64,000 nt of DNA from positions 1 to 64,000 of the forward strand of contig CAYYTK010000026.1 of NCBI GenBank assembly GCA_964474695.1, given 5' to 3'. The stretch is from DAOUBP01 sp964474695 (lineage in GTDB: Bacteria > Chloroflexota > Anaerolineae > CG2-30-64-16). The notes beneath the pieces were generated by a model, which did no database searches, was not told the origin of the DNA, and worked only from the letters and a program-made list of their open reading frames with translations. The translations under genes and the position numbers were made by a program. Each line of letters opens with the position of its first letter. The stretch's first letter is position 1. Below are positions 14,787 through 22,693 of the stretch, piece by piece.

Positions 14787-15467
14787 ATGAAAACACTGAA
14801 GGCAATACTGCAGGCCCATCCGGTTTTTGCCGCGCTCGGGGCGGAGGACCTGGACCTCCTGGTGAAGCAAGCCGTGCTGCGCGAGCTGCCCAAGGGCGAA
14901 GCTCTGGCGTTGCAGGGTGAGATTTGGCCGTATCTGTTCCTGGTTGCAGGGGGCGAGTTGGATGCCATCAAGGTTTCCAGCGAGGGACGCAACCTGCTGG
15001 TGACCACTTTCGGGAAGGGTGAATTGTTTTGGGGACCGGCCTTTTTCCAGGACAACGCCCAGCTCGTGGCGACGCTGGAGGCGCAAAGCCCAACGCGGGT
15101 CTATCTCTGGTCACGCGAGCGGATCGAGCCGATCTTCCTGGCCCACGGGAAAATGGGCTGGGAACTCTGCCGGCTGATGATTCAACGGATGCAGCGCGCC
15201 AGCGCGGTGGTTGATGAACTGGCCTTCCAGCCGGTGGCCGGGCGCGTGGCCCACCTGCTGCTCGAGCACTTCGCGAGCGCCGGGGAGCAGGCTATCGAAC
15301 GGTCGCTGACGCTTGACGAGATGGCCGCGCGTGTCGGTACGACGCGCGAGATGGTCTGCCGTGCCCTATACCGATTTGCGGATAGGAAGCTGATCAATGT
15401 GACCAGAACGGAATTCATCTTGACCGACCGGGATGGCCTGTCCCGTTTGGGCATGATGGAAAAATAG
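14787..15467 (+). CDS. Crp/Fnr-family transcriptional regulator
   Basis: 226 residues. The N-terminal half is a cyclic-nucleotide-binding-like jelly roll (FAALGAEDLDLLVKQAVLRE; YLFLVAGGELDAIKVSSEGR; TTFGKGELFWGPAFF) and a long dimer helix follows (MIQRMQRASAVVDELAFQPV). The C-terminal winged helix is clear: LTLDEMAARVGTTREMVCRA then LYRFADRKLINVTRTEFIL. It lacks the Cys set of Fnr Fe-S sensors, so ligand or redox input is unknown. It diverges from the lipoprotein/membrane protein operon with about 100 bp between start codons, making that operon a candidate target. Confidence 0.88.
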   Translation: MKTLKAILQAHPVFAALGAEDLDLLVKQAVLRELPKGEALALQGEIWPYLFLVAGGELDAIKVSSEGRNLLVTTFGKGELFWGPAFFQDNAQLVATLEAQSPTRVYLWSRERIEPIFLAHGKMGWELCRLMIQRMQRASAVVDELAFQPVAGRVAHLLLEHFASAGEQAIERSLTLDEMAARVGTTREMVCRALYRFADRKLINVTRTEFILTDRDGLSRLGMMEK

Positions 15468-15472
15468 CCCGA

Positions 15473-15509
15473 TATTGGCCGCGACGGATAGCGCAGGGTG
15501 TGGTATCAT
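15473..15509 (+). promoter_or_regulatory. Promoter-like stretch before the C45 acyltransferase
   Basis: TATTGGCCGCGACGG then GTGGTATCAT; -10 candidate TATCAT at 15504-15509, ten bases before the ATG at 15520. Similar over about 36 bp to 13319-13354. The short spacing implies a very short leader or none. Confidence 0.4.
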
Positions 15510-15519
15510 ATTCACACTG

Positions 15520-16557
15520 ATGAACCACTATCGCGACCGGGTCCATCACTTCAAAGGCAGTCCGTATGAAATCGGCCTGGCCGCCGGACGCGCGCTCGGC
15601 CCGAAACTCGAACAGACCATCAGCCACTATCTCGCCGGCCGGGAACACGCCAGCGATATGACCAGGCTGCATCAGGGCGCCCTGCCCTGGTTGCGCCGCC
15701 TGCCCAAACGGTACCAGGAAGAGCTGGAGGGCATGGCCGACGGCGCCGATCTTCCCCTGCAGAGGCTCGCCGAGTGGTCCTATATCGAGGAATGCGAGTC
15801 AAAAGGGTGCAGCGCCGCAGCCGGCGTGTTCGGCAAGCACGCCTGGGTGGCCCGGAATAACGACTCCTATGTGCCCGAGCTATGGGGCTACGTGACCATC
15901 CGCGAAGTGGCGGGGCGGATTCCGACGATCAGCTTCAGCATGGAGTGTGACGTCTTCACCCCAACCGGCATCAACCGGGACAAGCTGTGGCTGCACTACA
16001 ACTTCCTGTCCGTTTGGGATGAGCCTGAGCCGGGCAGGCCCCACGTCCCCGGGTATGTCTTCCTGACCGAAGCGCTGGAAGTGTGCCGCACCCTCAGCGA
16101 CGTCGAAGCCTTCCTCAACGAAACCCAGCGGGATGGCGGCATGTTGCTGTTTGCCGTGGACGGGAAGACCGATGAGTTTGCCGTGTTCGAGTGCACGTGC
16201 GCGCAGCATTTCCGCCGCGACCCTGCGGACGGCTGGATCGTCGGAACCAATCATTACTGCGCCTGTGAAGACCCGACCCTGGGCGATGATGCCAGCTCCT
16301 TGAGCAGTTTGCATCGGTACCGGCGGATGGAGAACCTGGTCCAGCGTTTGTCTGCGGCGCCGGCGCGGCCGGACCTGCCGGTCGACTTGATCCGGATCCT
16401 GGCCGACGACGAGATCGAAAGGCGGAGCGACGAACTGGTGACGGTCTACGCCAACGTGGCCTGTCCGGCCGGCGGCGAGCTGTGGTACACCTTTGGCGGC
16501 TATCCGGCGGCCAGCACAGGCAATTGGCGGCGGTTGGAATGGCCCTGGGCCGCGTGA
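15520..16557 (+). CDS. C45-family (acyl-CoA:6-APA acyltransferase-like) Ntn hydrolase
   Basis: 345 residues from the ATG at 15520; the frame is open 15 codons upstream but over the promoter. An N-terminal helical part (YEIGLAAGRALGPKLEQTIS; RYQEELEGMADGADLPLQRL) precedes ECESKGCSAAAGVFGKHAWV, where the Cys of GCS would become the N-terminal nucleophile after self-cleavage, and ARNNDSY, the conserved N-x-D. Later strands (DGGMLLFAVDGKTDEFAVFE) fit the Ntn fold. Known members transfer or remove acyl groups on beta-lactam precursors or ceramide-like amides; the substrate here is unknown. Confidence 0.82.
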   Translation: MNHYRDRVHHFKGSPYEIGLAAGRALGPKLEQTISHYLAGREHASDMTRLHQGALPWLRRLPKRYQEELEGMADGADLPLQRLAEWSYIEECESKGCSAAAGVFGKHAWVARNNDSYVPELWGYVTIREVAGRIPTISFSMECDVFTPTGINRDKLWLHYNFLSVWDEPEPGRPHVPGYVFLTEALEVCRTLSDVEAFLNETQRDGGMLLFAVDGKTDEFAVFECTCAQHFRRDPADGWIVGTNHYCACEDPTLGDDASSLSSLHRYRRMENLVQRLSAAPARPDLPVDLIRILADDEIERRSDELVTVYANVACPAGGELWYTFGGYPAASTGNWRRLEWPWAA

Positions 16558-16584
16558 ACTGCAAGGCGTACCGCGATCTGGGCC

Positions 16585-16864
16585 TTGGCAACAGACGACG
16601 AAATTGAGGCGCTGGCCAACCAGTTCAACCTCAGCACGAATCGGGACCGCGCCTATTCGCCGGAGCAGATCGCACTCTTGAGAACGGTTGGGCAGCAGAT
16701 CGGCGTGGCGGTCGAAAACGCCCGCCTGTACGAACAGGCTCAACATACTGCCGTTCGTCGCGACCGCTAAAGCCCACATCAGCAACATCCTCTCCAAGCT
16801 CCAGGTCTCCAGCCGGGCGGAGGCCATCGCATACGCGCTCAAGCACAAGATCGTTTCTCTCTAG
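16585..16864 (+). pseudogene. Two-component scar: HAMP end, GAF end and LuxR-type helix-turn-helix end
   Basis: TDDEIEALANQFNLSTNRDR is the end of a HAMP linker. It runs straight into YSPEQIALLRTVGQQIGVAV plus ENARLYEQAQ, the end of a GAF domain. After a frame change at about 16745-16765 the sequence KAHISNILSKLQVSSRAEAI then AYALKHKIVSL is the recognition helix and end of a NarL/LuxR-type response regulator, closed by TAG at 16862. A HAMP-GAF histidine kinase and its adjacent regulator have thus collapsed from several kilobases to 280 bp through at least two joins. Confidence 0.65.
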
Positions 16865-16956
16865 TCAGCACTGGCATTCCCCATTACAGAACAGATGCTA
16901 GGATAGGTCTATTATAAGTACAAGGTTGGTATTAATAGAGTACAAGGAGAACAACC

Positions 16957-17025
16957 ATGTCAACAGAGAACGAGAACGTCTTCCGCCGTCTGATTGAGGA
17001 AGGCTTCAGCAGACAGACTGCCTGA
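16957..17025 (+). pseudogene. SnoaL/ester-cyclase-like N-terminal stub
   Basis: After AAGGAG the ATG at 16957 opens MSTENENVFRRLIEEGFSRQ, TA and a TGA. The pattern is that of the first helix of SnoaL-like polyketide/ester cyclases (MSTEENKxxxRRxIEEG), normally about 140 residues. Only 22 codons survive before the next gene's leader. Family guess from the short N-terminus alone. Confidence 0.4.
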
Positions 17026-17054
17026 CTGATCAACGCCCGCGAAGGAGTTGGCCG

Positions 17055-17630
17055 ATGGAGAGCGAGCAAAAGTCGGGTTCCGAACCCATCACGGTGCTGC
17101 TTGTGAGAGATGTCAAGCCGGACCGCGTTGGTGACTTCGAGGAATGGGTCAGGGGGATTAATCAAGTTGTCAAGGGATTCGCGGGCTATCTGGGCACGGA
17201 TCTCATCCGGCCCCGCGACCGCTCACATCCGGAGTATGCCATTGTACTGCGGTTTGACGGTTATGAGCACCTGGGAGCATGGATGGGATCGACGGAACGC
17301 GCAGAATGGGTGAAGAGATCGGAGGACATGACAATCGGCGAGATTCAGCTCCAGGAAGCGGAGGGATTGGCGCCCTGGTTCACCCTTCCGGGTCACTCCG
17401 CGGCGTTAACTGCGCCTCCCAAGTACAAGATGGCATTGCTCACCATCCTGGCGCTCTACCCATCGCTGCTGATTCTCAGCACGATGCTCTTGCAGCTCGT
17501 TCACCGCTGGCCCAGACCGTTGGCCATGCTCCTCACTGTAGTCTTGCTGGTGCCGATCATGACCTACACTATCATGCCGGCCATGACCCGGCTGTTTCGA
17601 CACTGGCTTTATCCGGGATCGCCCGCATGA
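17055..17630 (+). CDS. Membrane-anchored antibiotic-biosynthesis-monooxygenase (ABM) domain protein
   Basis: 191 residues. Residues 10-110 form an ABM ferredoxin-like barrel: VTVLLVRDVKPDRVGDFEEW in type, VKGFAGYLGTDLIRP, IVLRFDGYEHLGAWMGSTER. Residues 125-185 carry two TM helices (MALLTILALYPSLLILSTML; LAMLLTVVLLVPIMTYTIM). ABM-TM proteins of this length are common conserved hypotheticals, possibly haem- or quinone-related oxygenases. A GAAGGAG-like site precedes the start. Followed 59 bases later by a flavin monooxygenase gene, perhaps cotranscribed. Confidence 0.8.
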   Translation: MESEQKSGSEPITVLLVRDVKPDRVGDFEEWVRGINQVVKGFAGYLGTDLIRPRDRSHPEYAIVLRFDGYEHLGAWMGSTERAEWVKRSEDMTIGEIQLQEAEGLAPWFTLPGHSAALTAPPKYKMALLTILALYPSLLILSTMLLQLVHRWPRPLAMLLTVVLLVPIMTYTIMPAMTRLFRHWLYPGSPA

Positions 17631-17689
17631 AGCGCTAGTTTGTTATCGTGGGGCGCCTTGCGCTGCCCAACACTAACGGAGTCGATGCT

Positions 17690-18949
17690 ATGGAAACACT
17701 GGATGCAATCGTCGTGGGAGCGGGCCAGGCTGGTCTGGGGATCAGTCATGCCCTGCAACTGGATGGCCGCAGGCACGTTGTCTTGGAACGCGGGCGGATC
17801 GGTGAGACGTGGTTATCTCAGCGCTGGGATTCGTTCAGGCTCAACACGCCCCGCTTTATGAGTTTTCTGCCCGGCCTGCCCTACGAGGGGTCGGAGCCCG
17901 ACGGATTCGCGCCGGCCGCGGAGCTGGTGCAGCATTTCCAGAGATACGTTGAGCAATTCGCATTGCCAGTCCGCACCGGCGTCACCGTGGTTTTGGTCGG
18001 GCAGCCCGCAGGCGCAGAGCATTTCGTCGTCAAGATAAACACCGGTGGGCGGAGCGAAGAGACCTTGACGAGTCGCTCCGTGGTCATCGCGTCCGGAATC
18101 CTGCACACACCGAGATATCCCGCCGCGCGTTCCCGGCTGCCACAGGATATTGTGCAACTGCATGCAGCCGACTACCGCAGCCCGGCGGCATTGCCACCGG
18201 GCGCAGTGGTCGTTGTCGGCAGTGCGCAATCAGGTTGTCAGATTGCCGAAGAGCTGCTGTCCGCCGGCCGGACCGTGTATCTGGCTACGAGCAAAGTCGG
18301 CCGCGCTCCTCGCCGCTACCGCGGGCGGGACATCCTGGCGTGGTGGATCGACATGAAGCTCCTGGATGTGACATACGCCAGTCTGCCGGATAAGGCCATC
18401 AGCCGCGCACCCCAGCCGCAGGCCTCCGGACTGGGACGCTATGGGCACTCCGTCAGCCTTCAATCCCTGGCGCGGCAGGGCGCCGTCGTCTTGGGGCGCT
18501 TGCTGGACGTTGAAGGCAGTCGCCTTATTCTGAGTGATGAGGCGGCCGCGCATGTGCGTTTTGCCGATGGTTTCTCGCAACAACTGAAGGATGGTGTCGA
18601 CGCCTATCTGCAGCGGGCAGGGATCGCACCGCCGCCGCTCGAAGATGATCCGGCGGACATGCCCGACCCGCAGGCTCTCTGCGTTTCACCCTTGCGGGAG
18701 CTGGACCTGCGCGCGGCAAACGTCAGCGCGGTCATCTGGGCCACGGGGCTCACGGGAGATTTCAGTTGGCTGCACCTGCCGGTCCTGGGCGCTGATGGCG
18801 CTCCGGTGCATGAGCAAGGGATTTCGTCGGTGCGCGGGCTGTACTTCATCGGTCTCCCCTGGCTCAGCAGCCGCAAGTCGGGCATCCTCTATGGAGTCGA
18901 GGAAGATGCCCGCACCATCGCCGGAGCGATTTCGGAGCAATTGGCCTAG
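17690..18949 (+). CDS. Flavin-containing monooxygenase-like NAD(P)/FAD oxidoreductase
   Basis: 419 residues from the ATG at 17690, with GGAG before it. The FAD-binding GAGQAGLG motif is at residues about 9-16. GETWLSQRWDSFRLNTPRFM matches the FMO/BVMO region after it. The NADPH-binding site VVVVGSAQSGCQIAEELL is in the middle, and a late IWATGLTGDFSWL fits the ATG motif of the family. Related to the YUCCA/CzcO-type putative flavoproteins that oxygenate heteroatoms or ketones. No substrate clue, but it lies beside the ABM-domain gene. Confidence 0.88.
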   Translation: METLDAIVVGAGQAGLGISHALQLDGRRHVVLERGRIGETWLSQRWDSFRLNTPRFMSFLPGLPYEGSEPDGFAPAAELVQHFQRYVEQFALPVRTGVTVVLVGQPAGAEHFVVKINTGGRSEETLTSRSVVIASGILHTPRYPAARSRLPQDIVQLHAADYRSPAALPPGAVVVVGSAQSGCQIAEELLSAGRTVYLATSKVGRAPRRYRGRDILAWWIDMKLLDVTYASLPDKAISRAPQPQASGLGRYGHSVSLQSLARQGAVVLGRLLDVEGSRLILSDEAAAHVRFADGFSQQLKDGVDAYLQRAGIAPPPLEDDPADMPDPQALCVSPLRELDLRAANVSAVIWATGLTGDFSWLHLPVLGADGAPVHEQGISSVRGLYFIGLPWLSSRKSGILYGVEEDARTIAGAISEQLA

Positions 18950-18968
18950 GCCGCCCCGCACAGATCCA

Positions 18969-20249
18969 TCATGTGCGAACGGCGAACCCCGCGCCGGGTT
19001 CCGTTGTGCGCGTTAACCGCGCCAACATCTCAAAGCACATGCGGCTGTGGTGATAGGGGCATTCCCAGGGACCGACCTTGGGTTGGTCGGGCAGGGGTGT
19101 GCCCGCGGCGTCCAGCACCTTGAACCAGTCGCCGTGCTCGCGGTCCACGAACCTGGCATCGATGTATTCCCACACTGCGGCCGCTGCGTCCGCGAAACGC
19201 GCCTCGCCCGAGAGCTGATAGGCGTTGTAGAACCCCACCACCGCCTCGGCGTGCGCCCACCAGTGCTTTTGTGCGGCCCGTTCGTCGTGGCCGGCCGACT
19301 CATAGCGGATGCTGCCGTCGGGGTTGAGGGCCGCGCGGAGCACCGCGTCAGCCATGGCCACCGCCTCGGCGCGGGCGCGCGCCAGCAGGGGCGGGGGCGC
19401 TTCTTGGTGAGGCGCTACCCCGCCCGTGTCGGCCAGGACTTCGGCTGCCTCCACCAGCAGCCAGCTCCCCTCGATGTCGTGGCCGTAGGAGACGGTCGTG
19501 CTGAGGTGCGCCCAGCGCCAGCGGTCGTCGAAGAAGAGGCGGAAGCGGTGCGCTTCGGGGTCGATCACGTGATCGAAGAAGACCTGGATCAGGCCTTTGA
19601 GTTGTGCGCGCAGCCCGGCGTCGGGCCAGACGCGCAGCAGGTTGGTGTAGGCCTCCATGATGTGCAGCAGGGTGTTCATGGACTTGCGGGAGTTGACGTC
19701 CACGGCGCTCAGCCGCATATCGGTGAGCGCGCCCCACTCCCGCGTGCAGCCCTCGATGTAGCCGCCGTTCACGGGGTCATAGGCGTGGGCTTCGAGCAGC
19801 CCGAACAGCGCCTGCGCCTCGGCCAGCGCTGCAGGATCACCGGTCGCGCGGGTGTACTCCGCCAGGCCGTAGATCGTGAAAGCCTGGGCATAGGCGTGTT
19901 TACGGTCGTCCAGCGGCTGCCCGCGGCGGTCCACCGCCCAGTAGACGCCGCCGTGCTGCGGATCGCGGAAGTGGCGTAAGATGACATCATAGGCGCGTTG
20001 CGCGATTGCCAGGTCGCGCGCCGCGCCGGTCAGGTGATATGCCGCCGCGAAGGTCCAGAGGATGCGCGCGGTGAGCACCGCGGACCGGGGCGCGTCGTTC
20101 AGCACCCGCAGGTCATTGGTCAGCGCGCCGTAAAAGCCGCCGTTTTCCTCATCCGGGGTGTGCTCCGCCCAGAACGGCAGGATATTGCCGGTCAATTCGG
20201 CCTCGATGCGGCAGATTCTTCGCGCTGCGGCGCTCAGAATGACAGTCAT
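18969..20249 (-). CDS. Cellobiose 2-epimerase (AGE superfamily)
   Basis: 426 residues; the ATG at 20249 overlaps the upstream gene's stop (ATGA). An (alpha/alpha)6 barrel of AGE type: LPFWAEHTPDEENGGFYGAL at the N-terminus, FRDPQHGGVYWAVDRRG, then HAYAQAFTIYGLAEY, SYGHDIEGSWLLVEAAEV, QKHWWAHAEAVVGFYNAY and PYHHSRMCFEMLARL, which supply the catalytic and sugar-contact His residues. It epimerises the reducing-end glucose or mannose of beta-1,4-disaccharides at C2. Paired with GH130, it would convert beta-1,4-mannobiose to mannosylglucose in the cytoplasm. No signal peptide. Confidence 0.9.
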   Translation of the reverse strand: MTVILSAAARRICRIEAELTGNILPFWAEHTPDEENGGFYGALTNDLRVLNDAPRSAVLTARILWTFAAAYHLTGAARDLAIAQRAYDVILRHFRDPQHGGVYWAVDRRGQPLDDRKHAYAQAFTIYGLAEYTRATGDPAALAEAQALFGLLEAHAYDPVNGGYIEGCTREWGALTDMRLSAVDVNSRKSMNTLLHIMEAYTNLLRVWPDAGLRAQLKGLIQVFFDHVIDPEAHRFRLFFDDRWRWAHLSTTVSYGHDIEGSWLLVEAAEVLADTGGVAPHQEAPPPLLARARAEAVAMADAVLRAALNPDGSIRYESAGHDERAAQKHWWAHAEAVVGFYNAYQLSGEARFADAAAAVWEYIDARFVDREHGDWFKVLDAAGTPLPDQPKVGPWECPYHHSRMCFEMLARLTRTTEPGAGFAVRT

Positions 20250-21421
20250 AGCGCTCCATTCCGCCGGATCAAGGCGAGGCGCTGCTGGACGCTGGCCGCG
20301 GAGCGCAGGCCGTCCTCCGGCGTGTTTAATACGTAGTCCAGCAGCCGATCCACGGTGGAGCCCGCCACGTGCAGCCGGGTATCGGACGACGCGTAGTAGA
20401 TCAGCACGGCGCCATCGGTGCGGGCCACCCAGCCGTTGGAGAAGACCACGTTGGACACGTCGCCGGTGCGCTCCTCCCCCTCGGGCGCGATGAAGTAGCC
20501 GGCCGGCCGGTGCGTGACGACCCACGGCCGTTCAAGCTCGCTGAGGTAGAGGTAGAGCACGTAGCGCAGCCCGGCCGCGGTGTTGCGCACGCCGTGGGCC
20601 AGGTGCAGCCACCCCTGCGCCGTCTTGATCGGCGCCGGCCCTTCGCCGTTCTTGGCTTCTTTGATCGTGTGGTACTGCCGGGGCTCGATGACCAACTCGT
20701 GCTCGATCACGGCCGGGTCCATGCGCTCGCTCAAGCCCCAGCCGATGCCGCCGCCGCTGCCCGCCGAAATGAAGTCATCCTGCGGCCGCGTGTAGAACGC
20801 GTATTTGCCGTCGATGAACTCCGGGTGGAGCACGACGTTGCGCTGCTGCGGGGAGGGGGTCACCAGGTCCGGCAGGCGCTCCCACGTCACCAGATCCCTG
20901 GTCCGCGCGATGCCGGCCTGGGCCACCGCGCTGCTCAGGTCGCCGGCCGGCGCCTTAGGATCCTTCCGCTCCGTGCAGAAGATGCCGTAGATCCAGCCGT
21001 CCTGGTGCTTCACCACGCGCATATCGTACACGTTGGTGTCCGGGTCCGCCGTCTCCGGCATGATGACCGGCTCGTCCCAGAAGCGGAAGTTGTCCACGCC
21101 GTTCGGGCTTTCGGCCACCGCGAAGAACGACTTGCGGTCCCACCCTTCGACGCGGACGATCACCAGGATGCGGCCGTCCAGCTCGATGGCCCCGGCGTTG
21201 AACGCGGCGTTCACGCCGATCCGCTCCAGCAGATACGGATTGGTGGCCGGGTTCAGGTCGAACCGCCAGGCCAGGGGCGCGTGGGCCGCGGTGACCACCG
21301 GGTAACGGTAGCGCCGGTAGATGCCGTTGTCCCAGGCGTGATCCAGCTCGTTGGGGCGGGTGATCAAGGCCAGGTGTTGCGCGGCCAGCCGCGCCAGGCG
21401 GGTTTCAAATGGATCGAACAC
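20246..21421 (-). CDS. GH130 glycoside phosphorylase (mannosylglucose phosphorylase-like)
   Basis: 391 residues from a GTG at 21421 with GAGGAG upstream. Five-bladed propeller signature: NAAFNAGAIELDGRILVIVR, DTNVYDMRVVKHQDGWIYG (Asp general acid), RNVVLHPEFIDGKYAFYTRP and IKTAQGWLHLAHGVR. Length and motifs fit GH130 subfamily 1 enzymes that phosphorolyse 4-O-beta-mannosyl-glucose to mannose 1-phosphate and glucose. The 4-bp stop/start overlap with the 2-epimerase gene reproduces the known two-enzyme mannobiose route. An uptake system and endomannanase are not in the window. Confidence 0.88.
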   Translation of the reverse strand: MFDPFETRLARLAAQHLALITRPNELDHAWDNGIYRRYRYPVVTAAHAPLAWRFDLNPATNPYLLERIGVNAAFNAGAIELDGRILVIVRVEGWDRKSFFAVAESPNGVDNFRFWDEPVIMPETADPDTNVYDMRVVKHQDGWIYGIFCTERKDPKAPAGDLSSAVAQAGIARTRDLVTWERLPDLVTPSPQQRNVVLHPEFIDGKYAFYTRPQDDFISAGSGGGIGWGLSERMDPAVIEHELVIEPRQYHTIKEAKNGEGPAPIKTAQGWLHLAHGVRNTAAGLRYVLYLYLSELERPWVVTHRPAGYFIAPEGEERTGDVSNVVFSNGWVARTDGAVLIYYASSDTRLHVAGSTVDRLLDYVLNTPEDGLRSAASVQQRLALIRRNGAL

Positions 21422-21514
21422 GGTGTCACTCTCCTCGCGCACATCAGATGGTCCCAAGAATTATACCAGATTTGCCGAATCCTGTGCGCGCGAAATAGTT
21501 CACTTTCCACTTAC

Positions 21515-21807
21515 ATGGAGAACCCCTGGCCGCGCGATCTGATCCGCGCTGCCGATCTGCAACCGAGCCGTTACGCGTTGGTCGCCTCGGAGCTGATCCG
21601 CCGCAAATGGGCCGAGGTCGAAGATGAGGCGTTGCGCATCACGCGGCCGGGCGAGCGCCGCGCGCTGGAGCTGATCCGCGCCCATCGGCTGTGGGAGCGC
21701 TACCTGGCCGACAAAGAAGGGTTGGCGCTGGCCGCGCTGCACGGTGAAGCCATGCGCCGCGAGCACCTGTCCACGCCGGAAGAGGTGGATGCACTGGACC
21801 GCGAGCA
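21515..21807 (+). pseudogene. DtxR/MntR-type metalloregulator remnant
   Basis: From the ATG at 21515, RITRPGERRALELIRAHRLW then ERYLADKEGLALAALHGEAM, RREHLSTPEEVDALD fits the dimerisation and metal-binding part of DtxR-family repressors (HRLWERYL; H-x-EAxxxEH). The usual DNA-binding helices are shortened or absent, and the C-terminal PhDPHG section is missing because the frame enters NRAMP coding sequence at about 21805. An Mn- or Fe-sensing regulator beside an NRAMP transporter is the expected ancestral order. Confidence 0.6.
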
Positions 21808-22628
21808 ACATGATGGCGATCCTGCTGCAAAGCCTGGCGGCCAAGCTTGGCATCGCCACCGGCAAGTCGCTGCCTGAGGTCTGCCGCGATCGCTACCCGC
21901 GTTGGGCCAGTGTTGCGCTATGGATCACGGCCGAGCTGGCGGCGATGGCGACCGATTTGGCGGAGTTCCTGGGCGGCGCGGTCGGCTTCAACCTGTTGTT
22001 CGGCATCCCGCTCTTCCCGGCCGCGCTGCTCACGGGGGTCGTGATCTCGTTGATCCTGCTGTTGGAGCGTTACGGCTTACGCAAAGTGGAGATGGCGATC
22101 ATCGGCATGATCGCGGTGATCGGCTTCGGCTACATGGCCGAGATTCTGTTGGCGAAGCCGCCGTTCAATGCGGTAGTGCGCGGGCTGTTCGTGCCGTCGC
22201 TGCCGATCGGCGCGACGCTGGTGGCGGTAGGCATCATCGGCGCCACGGTGATGCCGCACAATCTGTACCTGCACAGCACACTCATCCAGACACGCGCCCG
22301 ACCCAGCGATTCGTTGCAGCGCAAACAGCAGGTTTACCGGCTGGCCGTGGCGGACGCGCTGGTCGCGCTCAACGGGGCCTTCTTTGTCAATGCAGCGATC
22401 CTGGTGATGTCTGCCTCTGCGTTTTCCGGCGGGAAGCTGGTCGAATACTCGCTGGAGTCGGCACATCACACCCTGACGCCGCTGCTCGGACCTCTGGCTG
22501 GCATCGCCTTCGCCCTGGCGTTGCTGGCTTCTGGCCTGGCATCCTCCACCACAGCCACTATGGCCGGCCACACGGCTCTCATCCTGGGGCTGAACATAGT
22601 GTTGTTGTACCAGACGTTCGTGGGATGA
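21807..22628 (+). pseudogene. NRAMP metal transporter (MntH-like), N-terminally and internally deleted
   Basis: Continuous frame from NMMAILLQSLAAKLGIATGK (normally TM2) through ITAELAAMATDLAEFLGGAV and IGATVMPHNLYLHSTLIQTR, the metal-site helix TM6, to GLASSTTATMAGH. It then jumps to ILGLNIVLLYQTFVG and TGA. TM1 with its DPGN motif is missing at the front, and about 100-120 residues are missing before the last helix. Metal transport is not expected. It shares the open region with the DtxR remnant but in a different frame, so a fusion protein would not be made. Confidence 0.68.
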
Positions 22629-22632
22629 AAAA

Positions 22633-22663
22633 GACCCTGGGGGCCTTAGGAGCCCCCAGGGTC
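22633..22663 (-). terminator. Rho-independent terminator of htrA
   Basis: Perfect 12-bp stem GACCCTGGGGGC / GCCCCCAGGGTC around a 7-nt loop. On the minus strand it is followed by TTTTT, so it terminates the serine-protease transcript 30 bp after its stop. The convergent NRAMP remnant could use it weakly from the other side. Confidence 0.85.
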
Positions 22664-22693
22664 CGGTTGCGTGGCGCCAGCGCTAAGGCTACG

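Noticed and set aside
20369..21877. 502-codon plus-strand frame running across the GH130 gene
   Set aside because: Most of it is the antisense of the GH130 gene (high-GC mirror frame); only the part after 21515 has DtxR-like coding features.
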